Shown: piece by piece, positions 1 through 12,123 of the stretch | Layout: every line of letters begins with the position of its first letter | Position numbering within the stretch: the stretch's first letter is position 1 | DNA from: Nipponacmea schrenckii | Taxonomy: Eukaryota; Mollusca; Gastropoda; Lottiidae | NCBI GenBank assembly: GCA_030562195.1 | Contig: JAUJPP010000005.1 | Span: 29,747,106 to 29,811,105 of the forward strand | Direction: 5' to 3' | Length of the DNA: 64,000 nt | The notes under the pieces: generated by a model | Told to the model about the DNA's origin: nothing | Database searches by the model: none | What the model saw: only the letters and a program-made list of their open reading frames with translations | Position numbers and translations under genes: made by a program

Positions 1-838
1 TCTTGCTACAACCAACATGAGCCCGAGATTAAATAAGCTTTATCCAACACCATTACTTATCAAACTTTGCAATACTCCTGGTTTGCCAGCAAGATGGCCA
101 AAGGAATATTTATCTTCTTAAAGCCAAATTTAAATGTATGTATAAATGTATCCGCTTTAGATTTTTGGTGATTTTCTGTCATTAACTGATATTAAAGAAA
201 TATATTGAATGGGAGAGAAAATTCCGTGTTGAAAAAATGACCAGTTTCGTGTTTAAACTATATTTAAGCTTATTAACTACATATCCTAATAGGACCTGAT
301 TAAGCTTAATCCTATTGTAGTCTCGAACTATGACATTGTGTTGTTGATACTTAAATATAGCGTCGACTATCATACAGTACAAAACATATTATAAAACGGA
401 CGTACATGATTGGTTCGATATATTAGTAGATTAAGGTATTTGTTTGACCCCTTATCAACCACCATATACCATTGAATGTGTCATAACTACCTTCTGTGAA
501 GTATAATATACGGGAGTTATTGGCTTGGATATAGGAGACAAGAGACGTGTGAAACAGACGAAAATTCTGTGGCGAAGTAAAGACAAATTTCAAAAGGAGT
601 AATCTAAAGCACAGATATACTGGTTTTTAACAGTTTTCAGTGATGTTTGCAAGAAACATGTTATGGTATTGAAACAGGAAACTGTTAAAACGATATTGCT
701 GGATATTGTATTTCATGTAATCAAGATTACAGGATTCATAAATCTGATTTAGTACAGAGCTGGAATACTAATAAAGGTATCTTGAAGTTTATTAGTTCGT
801 AGTCAAGTATTAAACAATCTTGATGAAGGAGAGAAGCA
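1..838. other. intergenic, no gene seen
   Basis: AT-rich sequence upstream of the MORN gene. I see no splice-consistent coding exon, RNA gene or recognisable repeat. The last 100-200 bases presumably hold the promoter and 5' UTR of the gene starting at 839, but no clear TATA box or initiator can be assigned. Confidence 0.4.
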
Positions 839-2428
839 ATGAAAATGGACACATCCGCACTTACTAAAGAACGGACATACATCGGCGAAGTTCGAAACCT
901 AAAACGAGAAGGCTACGGTGTGTATAATTATCAAAATCATTTTTTCAAATATGAAGGCGAATGGAGGAACGGTAAAAAACATGGTCAAGGCCGTCTGGTA
1001 ATGAAAGACGGAAGTTATATCGAAGGACAATTTAAGAACGGTGAAATCGACGGCGATGGGTTTAAGTATTTTGCAAGCAGTGGCGCTAAATATGCTGGAC
1101 AATTTCGTACAGGTGAATTACATGGACATGGTATTATGCAGTATAAAGATGGGAGTCAATTTGATGGACAGTGGGTATTTAATAAGCGACAAGGTCATGG
1201 AATTTTGAAGACATCAGAAAAGGCAGTTTATGATGGCGCGTTTTTTGGAAATATGCGACACGGCGAAGGAACACAGACTTACGAAAATGGTGATTGGTAT
1301 CGTGGAGGATGGGTTTTAGATAAACGTGAAGGGTATGGAGAATTCCGCGGTGCTGATGGAACAGTATATTCTGGACACTGGAAATGTGATCAGTATGAAG
1401 GAGATGGTCGAATCGAGCATTGCTCGGGTTTTATATATGAGGGTGAATGGTTCAATGGTTTCCCAACATCAATGGCCACTAAGATAGCCATACTTGTTGA
1501 AAAAAATGAACTCGAAATCAACCACGGTGATAATTTTTCTATAAAAGTAGAGTGTCGCAATGAAAAGGACGAAGTCATCGAAAAAGACACGGGAAGAGAA
1601 CTACAGCTTATGGCTGGTTTCAAATACACTAAACCTCAACCCGGTTCTTCGTTATTTGATATGATTGAAGATATCGCTGACAAACCAATTGAAACTCCAT
1701 TTGGATATGACGTTGTTCCCTTTCCACTGACCTACTATAGTGTTTTACTTGAGGAAGAGGAAAGACAGAAGGCTCAAGCTGAGGCCGAGGCCATGGAAAC
1801 GGAAGAACTCCGAAGAGTTATTGAATCCAAGACGGTAGAGGAAAATGACCCGAATTCTGTAATAAATAATAAAGATAATGACTCTCTAAGCCAGAAACAG
1901 GAAACAATTGAAGCTGTGAATGACAAACCTAACGCCTTGGAGATTGATATTGTTAATTCTGAAAATGACATGAAAACTGAGAGCCAGCCATCTACTCCAC
2001 ACGCCCCCAATTCGAAAGACATTGATGATACACATGACCAGGTTGAATGGAAACCACTTCCACAACCAGAAAGTAAAAGAAGTTTTGAAGGCTACTGTGA
2101 GTGGAATGAAGTCGCATTAGCTCCTCCACCCCCTTTTTATTCAGCATTTCAAGGGGAAACAATGAATCGACCAAAGAATGTAAAGCCTAGTTCTAGGAAG
2201 AGCAAAGCCGCCATTCCACCTAAAGGTCCAAGGAGTGAAGAGTACGTCATTATTGTACAGGATGTTACTACGCCCAGTTTCATGGAAAAAACTCTCGAAC
2301 CAGCATTTCTTCTTCTGAAAGTCAAAAGAAAAAAGTACATACCTAAACGGGAACCAAAACCAAAATGGGACACATCCAAACTTATAGCTTCCATGTCAAA
2401 GAATACCGGAGAAGAGGAAGATGGATAG
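839..2428 (+). CDS. MORN1: MORN repeat-containing protein 1-like
   Basis: A single uninterrupted frame of 529 residues. Residues about 12-210 are successive MORN repeats with the pattern YxGxWxxGxxxGxG (for example YEGEWRNGKKHGQG and YIEGQFKNGEIDGDG). MORN repeats form beta-hairpin arrays that bind membranes or act as scaffolds, often in cilia or flagella. Length (human MORN1 is about 500 residues) and the motif EGYGVYNYQNHFFKYEGEW near the N-terminus fit MORN1 better than the other MORN proteins. The C-terminal half (about 230-529) is charged and low in complexity, with Glu/Ala and Lys/Pro-rich stretches and no recognised domain. The start is the first ATG of the frame. The absence of introns is unlike its neighbours and could mean a retrocopy, although no poly-A tail or target duplication is seen. 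Confidence 0.85.
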   Translation: MKMDTSALTKERTYIGEVRNLKREGYGVYNYQNHFFKYEGEWRNGKKHGQGRLVMKDGSYIEGQFKNGEIDGDGFKYFASSGAKYAGQFRTGELHGHGIMQYKDGSQFDGQWVFNKRQGHGILKTSEKAVYDGAFFGNMRHGEGTQTYENGDWYRGGWVLDKREGYGEFRGADGTVYSGHWKCDQYEGDGRIEHCSGFIYEGEWFNGFPTSMATKIAILVEKNELEINHGDNFSIKVECRNEKDEVIEKDTGRELQLMAGFKYTKPQPGSSLFDMIEDIADKPIETPFGYDVVPFPLTYYSVLLEEEERQKAQAEAEAMETEELRRVIESKTVEENDPNSVINNKDNDSLSQKQETIEAVNDKPNALEIDIVNSENDMKTESQPSTPHAPNSKDIDDTHDQVEWKPLPQPESKRSFEGYCEWNEVALAPPPPFYSAFQGETMNRPKNVKPSSRKSKAAIPPKGPRSEEYVIIVQDVTTPSFMEKTLEPAFLLLKVKRKKYIPKREPKPKWDTSKLIASMSKNTGEEEDG

Positions 2429-2786
2429 TAGTTTGATGGTGAAATTGGAATAATGCCATATTGCCAGGCTATATTGCTCTTAAAATGTCAATCAGTATTT
2501 GCGTTCGAAGTAGTTCTGAGGGACTCAGTTTGCTTTTGAAAGTTTCAAGAGCTTACAGATTGACAGATTTGACATGTGAATTAGAGGGTCATGTAATTTC
2601 GACATGAGATTTATATGAATAATTGTAATTATTATAGTCAGCTTTTTCCACACTCTGTTAATTTTGATTATCGTCTAGATTATTGATAGGTGTACCATAG
2701 CTATTTGAGGTTACATTTGAGGGAACAGTTGAATTAATTAAGGTTATATTATATTTGAAATGCTGTGATGTTATATAAAGTTTTTG

Positions 2787-2792
2787 AATAAA
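2787..2792 (+). terminator. polyadenylation signal of the MORN1-like gene
   Basis: Canonical AATAAA about 360 bases after the stop codon, followed immediately by a second overlapping A-rich hexamer-like stretch. Its position suits a short 3' UTR for the gene ending at 2428. Confidence 0.5.
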
Positions 2793-3680
2793 ATAAACTG
2801 AAATAAGTGGAGTAGTGTTTTACAATATACGCACACGAATGGCTAATGAAGACTGGCATGTAATGTTGTGCGCATTGAGGGTTTACCCATGTTATATGTA
2901 TGAATGTGTTATATGTTGATGGTACACAGAAACAAAATATCGATTTTGATCAGGGAAAAATACATTCTAACCTTTTTGTGAAACATGGTTTTATGCAGGT
3001 TCCTTTAGTAACTGTAGTGTAGAAAACTTGCTTTTAGCAACAATTGTATCACTCACTCACAAATTTTAAAATATCACTTTTTATATATTCTTGCTGTAAA
3101 ATATTTGTCAGAATGCACCTTTAATTCCATTTTTGCAATATCTTTCCAAAAATCTGCAGAATTTCAATATCAACCTCAACCAATTTGCCCCACACTTAAT
3201 TAAGTATGTCTGCTTCAAATGATTTAGTACCAGTTTTATAATTAGTTACCATATAACAGAGGGTTTATTTCCAGATCACTCTTTTCTTGTTTGTCTTCCA
3301 ATCTAAGCTAATTTCTTTTCGCTACTCCCTATTCCATCCCTTCCTACTTCGCAGTGCCAGGATTTTGAACATGTCCCTACGAGACCTTGGTTTATCGTCT
3401 CATCCACAAGATCATATATCCATTATTGACTTAATGTCTCAATTTTATGTTACGATTGTAACGTATCCCTGAAGATACTACACGAATCAAGTGGGAGAAA
3501 AAAATTTCATGTAATTTTCTTATATACTTGTACTCATTTTATATACATATTGTGTATCAAACACTATTGACTATTTATTTATTATTTTCTATTTTAGACA
3601 TAAAGTAGCCTATAATAAGAATACTGATGAGGTTTGAACTACCTACTTTTTAAAAGGTACGACAAATTAAAAACATAAAC
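2793..3680. other. intergenic, no gene seen
   Basis: AT-rich spacer between the MORN1-like gene and the transporter gene. Short open frames here have no family signature and no supporting splice sites. The transporter's 5' UTR probably occupies the last part. Confidence 0.4.
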
Positions 3681-6600
3681 ATGATACGTGGACGAGAAGC
3701 AGTCTCGTGTTTAAGTGGAACGTGGAATCGAATATCCAGGAGAAAGATCATAGAAAGTCAAGATACAACAACTGTTCTGAAGCGTTATCTCACTACAGTT
3801 CATCTCACCTTTATGGGTGTTGGTGCTACAGTTGGAGTAGGAATATATGTTCTGGTTGGCGTAGCTGCTAAAGATACTGCGGGTAAGCCTATTTCTATAT
3901 GAAATATATCTAGTAATCCCTTGAGAGTCTTCCGTAAAGTCCGAGTGGATGCTAAACTTTGGCCATATCTAACCAACACAAGGTAAAAATACTGGCCACA
4001 ATGTCCACGTGATCGCTGATTTAATGTGATGAAACAATACTGTTAGTATTATTGAGTGTACTGTACCCAAAAATTTTTGTTATTAACCTTTGAAGATTAT
4101 CAAAAAAAAGATTCTCCATTTTGCAGGTCCTGGTCTTCTTATTTCCTTCATACTAGCTGCTCTGTTGACAATGATTAATGCTGTGATATATGCTGAATTC
4201 GGAGCTCGAATCCCTACGACTGGTGCTAGTTATACCTATGTTTATGAAAGTCTGTGTGAAGGGCTGGCTTTTATTGTTGGTTGGTTGGTTTTACTAGGTA
4301 AAAAAGAAACACAGTTCTCCTTATTATTATATTGCCTAATTTAAATACGTTTTACCAATCATAACTTGATTAGATGAATCGTAGTGTCAGAGCTTATTGT
4401 TTTCAAATCCGTGTGTATTCATAATGTTTCCGCGATTAAAAGTTAAACTGACGACTCTAAATTTCTCGTCTTCTCTTTTTGTAGGTTATTTAACAAGCGG
4501 AGCTGTAGGTTGTAGAGCATGGAGTGGTTACTTTGACTCTTTGTTTGATGGTGCAATACACAACTTAACAGTAGGAATCTTTGGATCTATGAATGTTGGT
4601 CCACCACTGAGCGACCACGTTGACATTGTGGCAAGTTTACTAGAAATCGTGGCAATGATAATAGTAGCTTTGGGAATTCATGCATCCTCGACAGTAAACG
4701 CTGTATTATCTATAATCAGTGTTGGGGTTTTGTTATTCGTGACGGTAATGGGATTAGTTATTGGTGATTTTAGCAATGTTGTCAATGAAGACCATGGTGG
4801 ATTTTTTCCCTTTGGATTCAAGGGTATAGTGGTGGCTACATCAGCTTGTTTTTATGCCTATAATGGATATGATGTAATATGTATGTCTGCCGAAGAATCT
4901 ACGACTCCAGCCAAGTCCATTCCAAGGGCAATTTTGATCGAGCTAATAATAGTAACACTCCTCTATGCTGGAGTTTCATTTTCACTTATGATGTTGACAC
5001 CATATTATCTGATCGATACTCGTGCACCTATTCCATCAGCGTTTGAAATTAGAGGCATTATATGGGCAAAATATGTGGTGACTATTGGACCAGTGTTGGG
5101 AATCGGTAATCTCAGTCTACTTAACCTTTACTCAACCTCGCGACACATTTACTGTATGTCTAATGATGGCCTTTTATTAACGTTTTGTGGGCGAGTAAAT
5201 CGCAGATCTCAAGTTCCACTCACTGCTATAATGATATCAGGAACCTTAATCTCAATATCATCTCTTATTTTTGATCTTAGTAAGCTGGTGCAATTTAATG
5301 TAATAGCTATGTTTTCCATCAATACTGTTTTAAGTGTCGGAGTACTTGTTTTGAGATACCATGACAATGCCCCTTTAGATCTGTCAGAGAAGAAGTGTCG
5401 ACAAGAGAAGCAAAGGGGATTTGTATATCGAATACGTACCGAGTTTATTTTGTTATTCATTGTGATACTATCAACAGTTATGTCCTCTTTAATCATATGG
5501 AGACCGGTGTTTGACCAGAAACCTAACATTCCCGCCGTAGTGATCTGTATCCTATGTGTATTATGTATAATAGTTTTATCCGTTATATTGAGAATCAAAA
5601 TGAAACCCAGTTCATTTACAGGTTTTCAGGTGAGTACTTACCTACACCAGAAACGTAGTTTTCCTTTAACCACAATTAGATGCCCAATATATGACTCTAC
5701 TCAGATCACTATAATGTTATCTGCATAATATGATGGTTTCCACTTACCTGTTTCTAGAATAAACCGGTTTTAGATTATTTAGCTGATCTATTAGCTGTTT
5801 TAATCTAAACAACGTCCAAAACAATATTGCCGTCATGTGTCCGTTCTACTGTTCATATTTCTTTTAGACGGGATAGGGACTGCAGTTTTAATTTGATCTT
5901 GACGAAAGTAAATAATATGGCTTGTTGACACAATACATGATTCAATTGTTTACCTTCAAGAAACGGTTCATTCCCGGGAAGTCACCGCTTGGGTCAAAAC
6001 TACTCCTGCGACTCCTAATGGCGACTTCACGGGAATTTTGTCAAAAACTGGATTTTGAGAACAATAGGCTTACTGGGTGTTATCATAGTACACTTAAGCC
6101 GATCTAATCGGGTTATAGCCAATTAAACAAAATATTTTAATAATTTAATTATTTATTTTATTTATTACATTTATTTCAGTTTCAGTAAAAACGAAACAGA
6201 TCCGCAAACTTGTAAATAGTAACTGCATTATTCACGTATCGTTGTCTGCTTTGAATTAGTCTAGATTCCAGAGTCTTGTACCTCCTTTTTTGAGAGGTTG
6301 TTACGGTCGACAGCATACTGTTCCGCCTTCAAGAAATTAATTATTTAAATATGTTGGGTGTGCTTTACAATTCAGTTTCGTTACACGACTATGCCAAGCT
6401 TCTAAATTGTTATTAGTCCTAGGTGAATCTGAGCCGTAATGGTTCCATCCATGCAATTCATGCGCGCCCTCTAACCCTTGACTGGACACGTAGTCGGCAA
6501 GCTCCACCAATTTGGAGTCGTTTAGCATATCGCCAGTGGCATTCATAAACAAGTGGTTGCCTAGCAAGATACGCCCACTTTAAAATATATTTTCTGTTTG

Positions 6601-9600
6601 AACACAGGCAGAAACTCCAACATTATTTAGGTCTAATCCAAGTTCTCATCAATATAAATGTTCACACCAAATTTGATTCAAATCAGATGAAACCTAGTCT
6701 CTATTGTATTTACTAGCTAATTTTCATGAGTTTGGACTAAGTCAAGGGCAATAACTCAAATATAGTTCATCAAAAAATAGTAAATATTGAACTTGTTCAA
6801 GATCTCACCAATAAAAATAATCACATCAAATTTAATTCAAATCAGATGAAAACTGAGTCTGTTTTAAAGCATTTTGATTAAGTCAAGGGCAATAACTCAA
6901 AAAGCGTTAACCAAAAAAAACGTCACTATCAAACTTCTTTAAAATCTCATCAATATAAATGATGATACAAAATTTCATTCAAATCCAATGAAAAATGTAG
7001 TCTCTATAGGGTTTACAAGCCAATTTTAACACGTTTTGACTAAGTCAAGTGCAATAACTCAAAAACTGTTTATCGAAAAATCACCAATTCGAAACTTGTC
7101 TGAGATCTCTTCAATATAAATAATCACAGCAAGTTTCATTCAAATCTGATAAAAACTGTTGTCTCTATCGCTTTCATAAGCCAATTTTGACTCGTTTTGA
7201 CTAAGTCAAGTGCAATAACTCAAAAACCGTTCGTCGAAAAATCGCCAATTTCGAACTTGTCTGAGATGTCATCAATATAAATGATCACAGCAAGTTTCAT
7301 TCAAATCCAATAAAAACTGTAGTCTCTATCACGTTCACAAGCCAATTTTGACGCGTTTTGACTAAATCAAGTGCAATAACTCAAAAACCGTTCGGCGAAA
7401 AATCGCCATTTTCGAACTTGTCCGAGATCTCATCAATGTAAATGATCACAGCAAGTTTCATTCAAATCCGATAAAAACTGTAGTTTCTTTCGCGTTCACA
7501 AGCCAATTTTGACGCGTTTTGACTAAGTCAAGTGCAATAACTCAAAAACCGTTCGTCGAAAAATCGCCAATTTCGAACTTGACTTCCCGGGAAGACACCG
7601 ATGAAACTTTGTGTGTAATGAGATCTTGATGAGAGCTCAGTTACTTTTAAATTTAGTGATAATCGGATTAGCGGCTTTTCTGTTTTGAGGAGGCGTTAGT
7701 ACCCATATTTTGTATTTATTGATAATATTATCTCCTCCTAGTTTCGTAATAGACGATTTTAAAATTACCTTGAGATCTTTAAGTTCTTAATTAGGATTGC
7801 CAATGCAATATTATGTATAGCCAGGTTAATGATATCATTTAAGGCTTATTAGCTATCTTTAATAATTTTAAATGTACACAAACTAATCGATTATGTAGAC
7901 CTGCTGTATTTTAATTTCAGGTACCCTTTGTACCATTCCTTCCAGTTTTGTGTGTAGTGTTTAATATTTTATTTTTACTTTACTCGAGTGATACCAGCGG
8001 CCTGATAACATTCCTGATATTGATCGTCTTAGGTAAGTTCGCTTTTACATTGAAGATGATTTAAAGGCTTTGGATTAGGCGGATCAAGTGGATTAGACGC
8101 AATCTGACTAGAAGAAATTATTCAAAAAGCATTAAGTGCTATAGCTTTAAAAACAGACCAAGCAAGATCTAGCTCGGTAAACCAGAACCCATCCTATTCT
8201 TCTAATCCAATTCTTCATGTTAGGAATTACCTCCCTTGAACTTTATAATGTAAAGATAATAGATAATAAGATATCTAGTGAGTGTTTCCCAATTAGTCCC
8301 CCACCTTCTATTCCACATCTTAATGCATACAGAAAAAAAGTATTAAACTGTCTCTAAATATTTTAAATAATGTCTTACAACTAAATAGAGATGACACAAA
8401 ATATAAAACAGAGAGAAACTAATAAAACAAGTGGTTGCCTAGCAAGATACGCCCACTTCAAAATATATTTTCTGTTTTAACACAGGCAAAAACTCTAAGA
8501 TTATTAAGGTCTAATTCATGTTCTCGTCAATATAAATGTTCACACCACATTTCATTAGAATCAGATGAAAACTGTATTGTCTATCGCAATCACAAGCTGC
8601 GTTTTGACTAAGTCAAGTGCAATAACTCAAAAATGTTAATTTCGAACTTGACCAAGATGACATCAACTTCAATGATCACACCAAATTGCATTCCAGTCAG
8701 ATGAAAACTGTTGTCTCTATCGTGTTCACAAGTCTATTTCGACGCAATTTGACTTAGTCAAGGCCAATAACTCAAAAAGCGTTCACCCAAAAATAGTCAC
8801 GATCAAACTTGTCCAAGATCAATATAAATGATAACACCAAATTTCATTCAAATCAAAAGGATAATTGTGATCTCTATCGCGTTCATAAGCCAAATTTGAG
8901 GCGTTTTGACTAAGTCAAGTGCAATAACTCAAAAACCATTCATCAAAAAATCACCAATTTCGAACTTGTCTAAGATCTCATCAATATAAATGATCACAGC
9001 AAGTTTCATTTAAATCTTATGATAACTGTAGTCTCTATCGCGTTCACAAGCCAATTTTGACGCGTTTTGGCTAAGTCAAGTGCAATAACTCAAAAACCAT
9101 TCATCGAAAAATCGCCAATTTCGAACTTGTCCAAGATCTCATCAATATTAATGATCACAGCAAGTTTCATTTAAATCCGATGAAAACTTTAGTCTCTATC
9201 GCGTTCACAAGCCAATTTTGACGCGTTTTGGCTAAGTCAAGTGCAATAACTCAAAAACCGTTCATCTAAAAATTGCCAATTTCGAACTTGTCCGAGATCT
9301 CATCAATATAAATGATCACAGAAAGTTTCATTTAAATTTGACAAAAACTGTAGCCTCTATTGCGTTCACAAGCAATTGTGGACGGACGGACGGACCGACG
9401 GACGGACGGACAGGGGTGACGACAATATACGACCACATTATAATGTGGGGGTATAAAAATGAATGTTCTGAATTACTTTTGGTTTTATCCATATCTACTA
9501 ATTGATGCTATGAAGAGAGGGGCTTTGATTTTGAACACTATGTACATGTATATTTAATAGCAATATAACGCCGTTAACAAGAGCCCTTTTCTGAATCAGT

Positions 9601-9852
9601 TCTTTTAAATCTGTTACATGCAAGCTTGTTGCTAATTAAATCAATTACATTAATTAAAGATAATTATAATAGCCTAATGCACCAAAATCTAAAAAAATAT
9701 ACGTTAATCATGTATCCGTTTATATTGCAGGCTGCATCATCTATTTATCTTTGATAATGTGTACCAAACCAAAACTTGCCAACGATTGTAAAAAACTTTG
9801 TGAAGAAAATGTTGAACTGCTACAAGAGGAGGAAATAGAGGAAAATTCATGA
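3681..9852 (+). CDS. SLC7-family cationic amino acid transporter (CAT type)
   Basis: Five exons join in phase: 3681-3882, 4127-4297, 4485-5629, 7921-8032 and 9731-9852, each bounded by AG acceptors and GT donors. They sum to 1752 nt, a 583-residue protein. It is a multi-pass plasma-membrane carrier; CAT proteins move arginine, lysine and ornithine. Diagnostic stretches are the first membrane segment (GVGATVGVGIYVLVG), the AGP-start second segment, YAEFGARIPTTGASY (Glu91 matches the conserved CAT glutamate), FYAYNGYDVI with the AEES motif after it, and VPFVPFLPV in exon 4, which matches the C-terminal CAT block. About 12-14 hydrophobic segments are visible. The cytosolic tail is short and acidic. 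Introns 3 and 4 hold pearl-like elements and a MULE fragment. Which CAT paralogue it is cannot be settled here. Confidence 0.88.
6337..6567 (-). pseudogene. MULE-type (FLYWCH-associated) transposase C-terminal fragment
   Basis: A 76-codon minus-strand frame inside intron 3 of the transporter gene contains RTNNNLEAWHSR followed by KAHPTY, the conserved C-terminal signature of MULE-like transposases often linked to FLYWCH zinc fingers. The catalytic DDE core is absent. The frame starts inside the end of a pearl-like element (boundary near 6549), so the first residues are not transposase. I read it as a dead fragment interrupted by a later insertion. Confidence 0.55.
6549..7584 (+). mobile_element. 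pearl/Helentron-like element, copy A (3'-truncated)
   Basis: Begins with the same words as the copy at 8427 (AAGTGGTTGCCTAGCAAG then ACGCCCACTT). It continues into degenerate core repeats of about 160 bp; for example, the GTTCACAAGCCAATTTTGAC word recurs about 161 bp apart. It lacks the ACGG microsatellite and the terminal hairpin of the other copies, so its right end is missing. It lies in intron 3 of the transporter gene. Confidence 0.65.
8427..9459 (+). mobile_element. pearl/Helentron-like element, copy B (full-length)
   Basis: This copy has a 5' end AAGTGGTTGCCTAGCAAG, then about five degenerate core repeats of about 160 bp, then an ACGG-type tetranucleotide run near 9382-9412. Last comes a terminal hairpin whose stem is CCACATTATAATGTGG, just before TATAAAAA. 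Core repeats, ACGG microsatellite and a right flank is the layout of bivalve pearl elements, which are regarded as non-autonomous Helitron/Helentron relatives. It contains no coding sequence and sits in intron 4 of the transporter gene. Confidence 0.7.
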
Positions 9853-9963
9853 TCTATTCTATAAGAATTTCTGCTCTGATCTATTATTATTATTATTATT
9901 ATTTTTTTTTTTTCGAGAGGGGTGAGGGTATTTAACACGCTACTTTTTTGTATGCGTTGTAAT

Positions 9964-9969
9964 AATAAA
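9964..9969 (+). terminator. polyadenylation signal of the transporter gene
   Basis: AATAAA about 110 bases downstream of the stop codon at 9850-9852. Another A-rich AATAAA lies near 10124. Either could end the 3' UTR. Confidence 0.4.
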
Positions 9970-10190
9970 AGGGTTTGCTACAAAGGTTCTAAGGATAGTT
10001 TCGGAGAAAATAAAGTCAACACTTATGCAACTGATATGCCTAATTAAATGGAATCTATTTTTTTTACATGTATATAGTTTATTTTTGACACGACAAATGT
10101 TGTAATAAATTGTTTATTAAAAAAATAAAGTAATCTGTTACATTGTAATTTTTCAGTTTTTTCAACTTACCGAGCAGTATTCAACGTTCT

Positions 10191-11017
10191 TATACGCCCA
10201 CATTATGATCTGGTCGTATATTGTCGTCACTCCTGTCCGTCCGTCCGTCCGTCCGTCCGTCTGTCCGTCCGTCGGTCCGTCAACATTTGCTTGTGAACGC
10301 GCGATAGAGACTTCAGTTTTTGTCGGATTTGAATGAAACTTGCTGTGATCATTTATATAGATAGTTCGAATTTGGCGATTTTTCGCTCAACGTTTTTTTA
10401 GTTATTGCACTTGACCTAGTCACAACGCGTCAGAATTGGCTTGTGAACGCGAAAGAGACTACAGTTTTCAATGGCTGTGAACTCAACTTGCTGTGATTAT
10501 TTATATTGAAGTGATCTCGGAAAAGTTTGAAATTGGCGATTTTTCGATAAACGATTTTTTGAGTTATTGCCATTGACTTAGTCAAAACGCGTTAAAATTG
10601 ACTTGCTAACTCTATAGAGACTACATTTTTCATTGGATTCGAATGAAACTTGCTGTGATCATTTATATTGATGAGATGGACAAATTCGAAATAAGCGATT
10701 TTTCGATGAAGGGTTTTTGAGTTATTGCACTTGACTTAGTCAAAACACCTGTGTTTGCGATAGTCAATACAGTTTTCATCTGATTTGAATGAAATTTGAT
10801 GTGATAATTTTTATTGGTGAGATCTTGAACATGTTCAAAATTTACTATTTACTATATACAATAGGGACTAGGTTTCATCTGATTTGAATCAAATTTGGTG
10901 TGAACATTTATATTGAAGTCTGAAGAGAACTTGGATTAGACCTGAATAATGTTAGAGTTTCTGCCTGTGTTAAAATATATTTTAAAGTGGGTTTATCTTG
11001 CTAGGTATCCGCTTGTT
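10191..11017 (-). mobile_element. pearl/Helentron-like element, copy C (inverted)
   Basis: Reads on the minus strand relative to copies A and B. Going rightwards it has the terminal hairpin (TATACGCCCACATTATGAT near 10191), the GTCC/ACGG microsatellite (about 10226-10280), and core repeats with the AGTCAAAACGCG and GAACTTGT-type words. It finishes with the element's 5' end (AAAGTGGG, then ATCTTGCTAGGTATCC). It lies just downstream of the transporter gene. Confidence 0.65.
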
Positions 11018-11339
11018 ATTATTAAATCATTGTAAACCATGCATGAAAGGATTTCCTAAATATCTCATTTATTTCTATATATACTCGATTTAAAAGATGA
11101 AAGCATTTTTATCTAGATTCAATTTCTGAACTTGAATACAAGAAACTTGAAATCTAAAATTTCGTTAAAGGAAATAAGGATAAACATAATTTCTGAGATT
11201 TTGGTCATTAGTAGCCAAAACATTCCTATACCTGAAAAAATTATACCTGCCCTTCAAATTAATTAATTATCATCTTAAAATATCACTTTTTTTTAGCGAA
11301 ATTTAATTATTCTGTTTACAATCACTGATATTGAGAAAA
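11018..11339. other. spacer, nothing recognised
   Basis: AT-rich sequence between pearl-like copy C and the TGTTTA cluster. No coding or repeat signal was identified. If the large transposon hypothesis is right, the left terminus may lie near the end of this stretch; a CACTG word occurs near 11323. Confidence 0.3.
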
Positions 11340-11345
11340 ACGAGT

Positions 11346-11834
11346 GTTTAGATTTTAAACACCAAACTAAACACCAATCAGACATGACTTTCAAACACCA
11401 TTTAGAGTGTTTATTACCTAAACGTGTTTAAGTTTTGGTGTTTATTTTCTAAACAGTGGTGTTTAGGTTTTAAACGCTCATAGGGGAACTGGAGGGTGTT
11501 TATTTCTTAAACACGTGTTTAACTATTAAACACCTGCAGGTGTTTATAATTTAAACACATTAACGGTGTTTAACCACTTTTTTGGCAGACATGACTTTTA
11601 AACGCCTATAGCCGTTTAGTTTTGCTCGGTGTTTAAGTTATAAACACCACTGTTTAGAATATTAAACACTGGATGTTTAGATCTAAAACAGTAAAATAAA
11701 CGGCGTTAAATGTAGGTGTTTAAACACTTCTTATGTGTTTATTTTCAACACATGTTTAGCAGTGTTTAAACACCAACATTTAACGCCGTTTATTTTACTG
11801 TTTTAGATCTAAACATCCAGTGTTTAATATTCTA
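11346..11834. repeat. left cluster of TGTTTA/TAAACA motifs (candidate subterminal array)
   Basis: I counted about 28 TGTTTA or TAAACA hexamers, in both orientations, in under 500 bases, mostly in the longer contexts GTGTTTAA and TTAAACACC. Many are close pairs forming small palindromes. There is no coding sequence. A similar cluster lies at about 23995-24745, on the other side of two minus-strand genes. The longer word TGTTTAAGTTATAAACA occurs in both clusters. Dense subterminal repeats that bind an element-encoded protein are characteristic of CACTA-type DNA transposons; applying that here is inference. Confidence 0.7.
11655..11834. repeat. 74-bp near-perfect inverted repeat in the left motif cluster
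   Basis: Arms 11655-11728 and 11761-11834 are reverse complements with a single mismatch in 74 bp, separated by 32 bases. Each arm contains several TGTTTA motifs. The near identity implies a recent inverted duplication or ongoing conversion. Confidence 0.85.
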
Positions 11835-12123
11835 CCTGTCGACAAAAACAAATATATAAAACCTTAAATATACAGTAATTAAAAATTTTTTTTATTAACA
11901 TTGACAAACAAATTAAAACGAACAATATAGATTTGCCTGTTATGGACATTATTTACTTTTTCTGTATTTTAACATTATAAACGTTTTGACATTATATATT
12001 TTTCTGACATTATTAGCGATTCGAGCACAAGTTTTTGGGTTATGCGTTTTACAAATAATATAATTCATAAATAAATATTAAGCCTATTTAAAAATAAAAA
12101 TCAATATCATATAATTTCATTTT

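Noticed and set aside
5209..5598. 129-codon minus-strand frame
   Set aside because: Antisense shadow of exon 3 of the transporter gene.
11346..11834. CRISPR-like array
   Set aside because: The motifs are short, in both orientations, irregularly spaced and in a eukaryotic genome; there are no uniform repeats and spacers.
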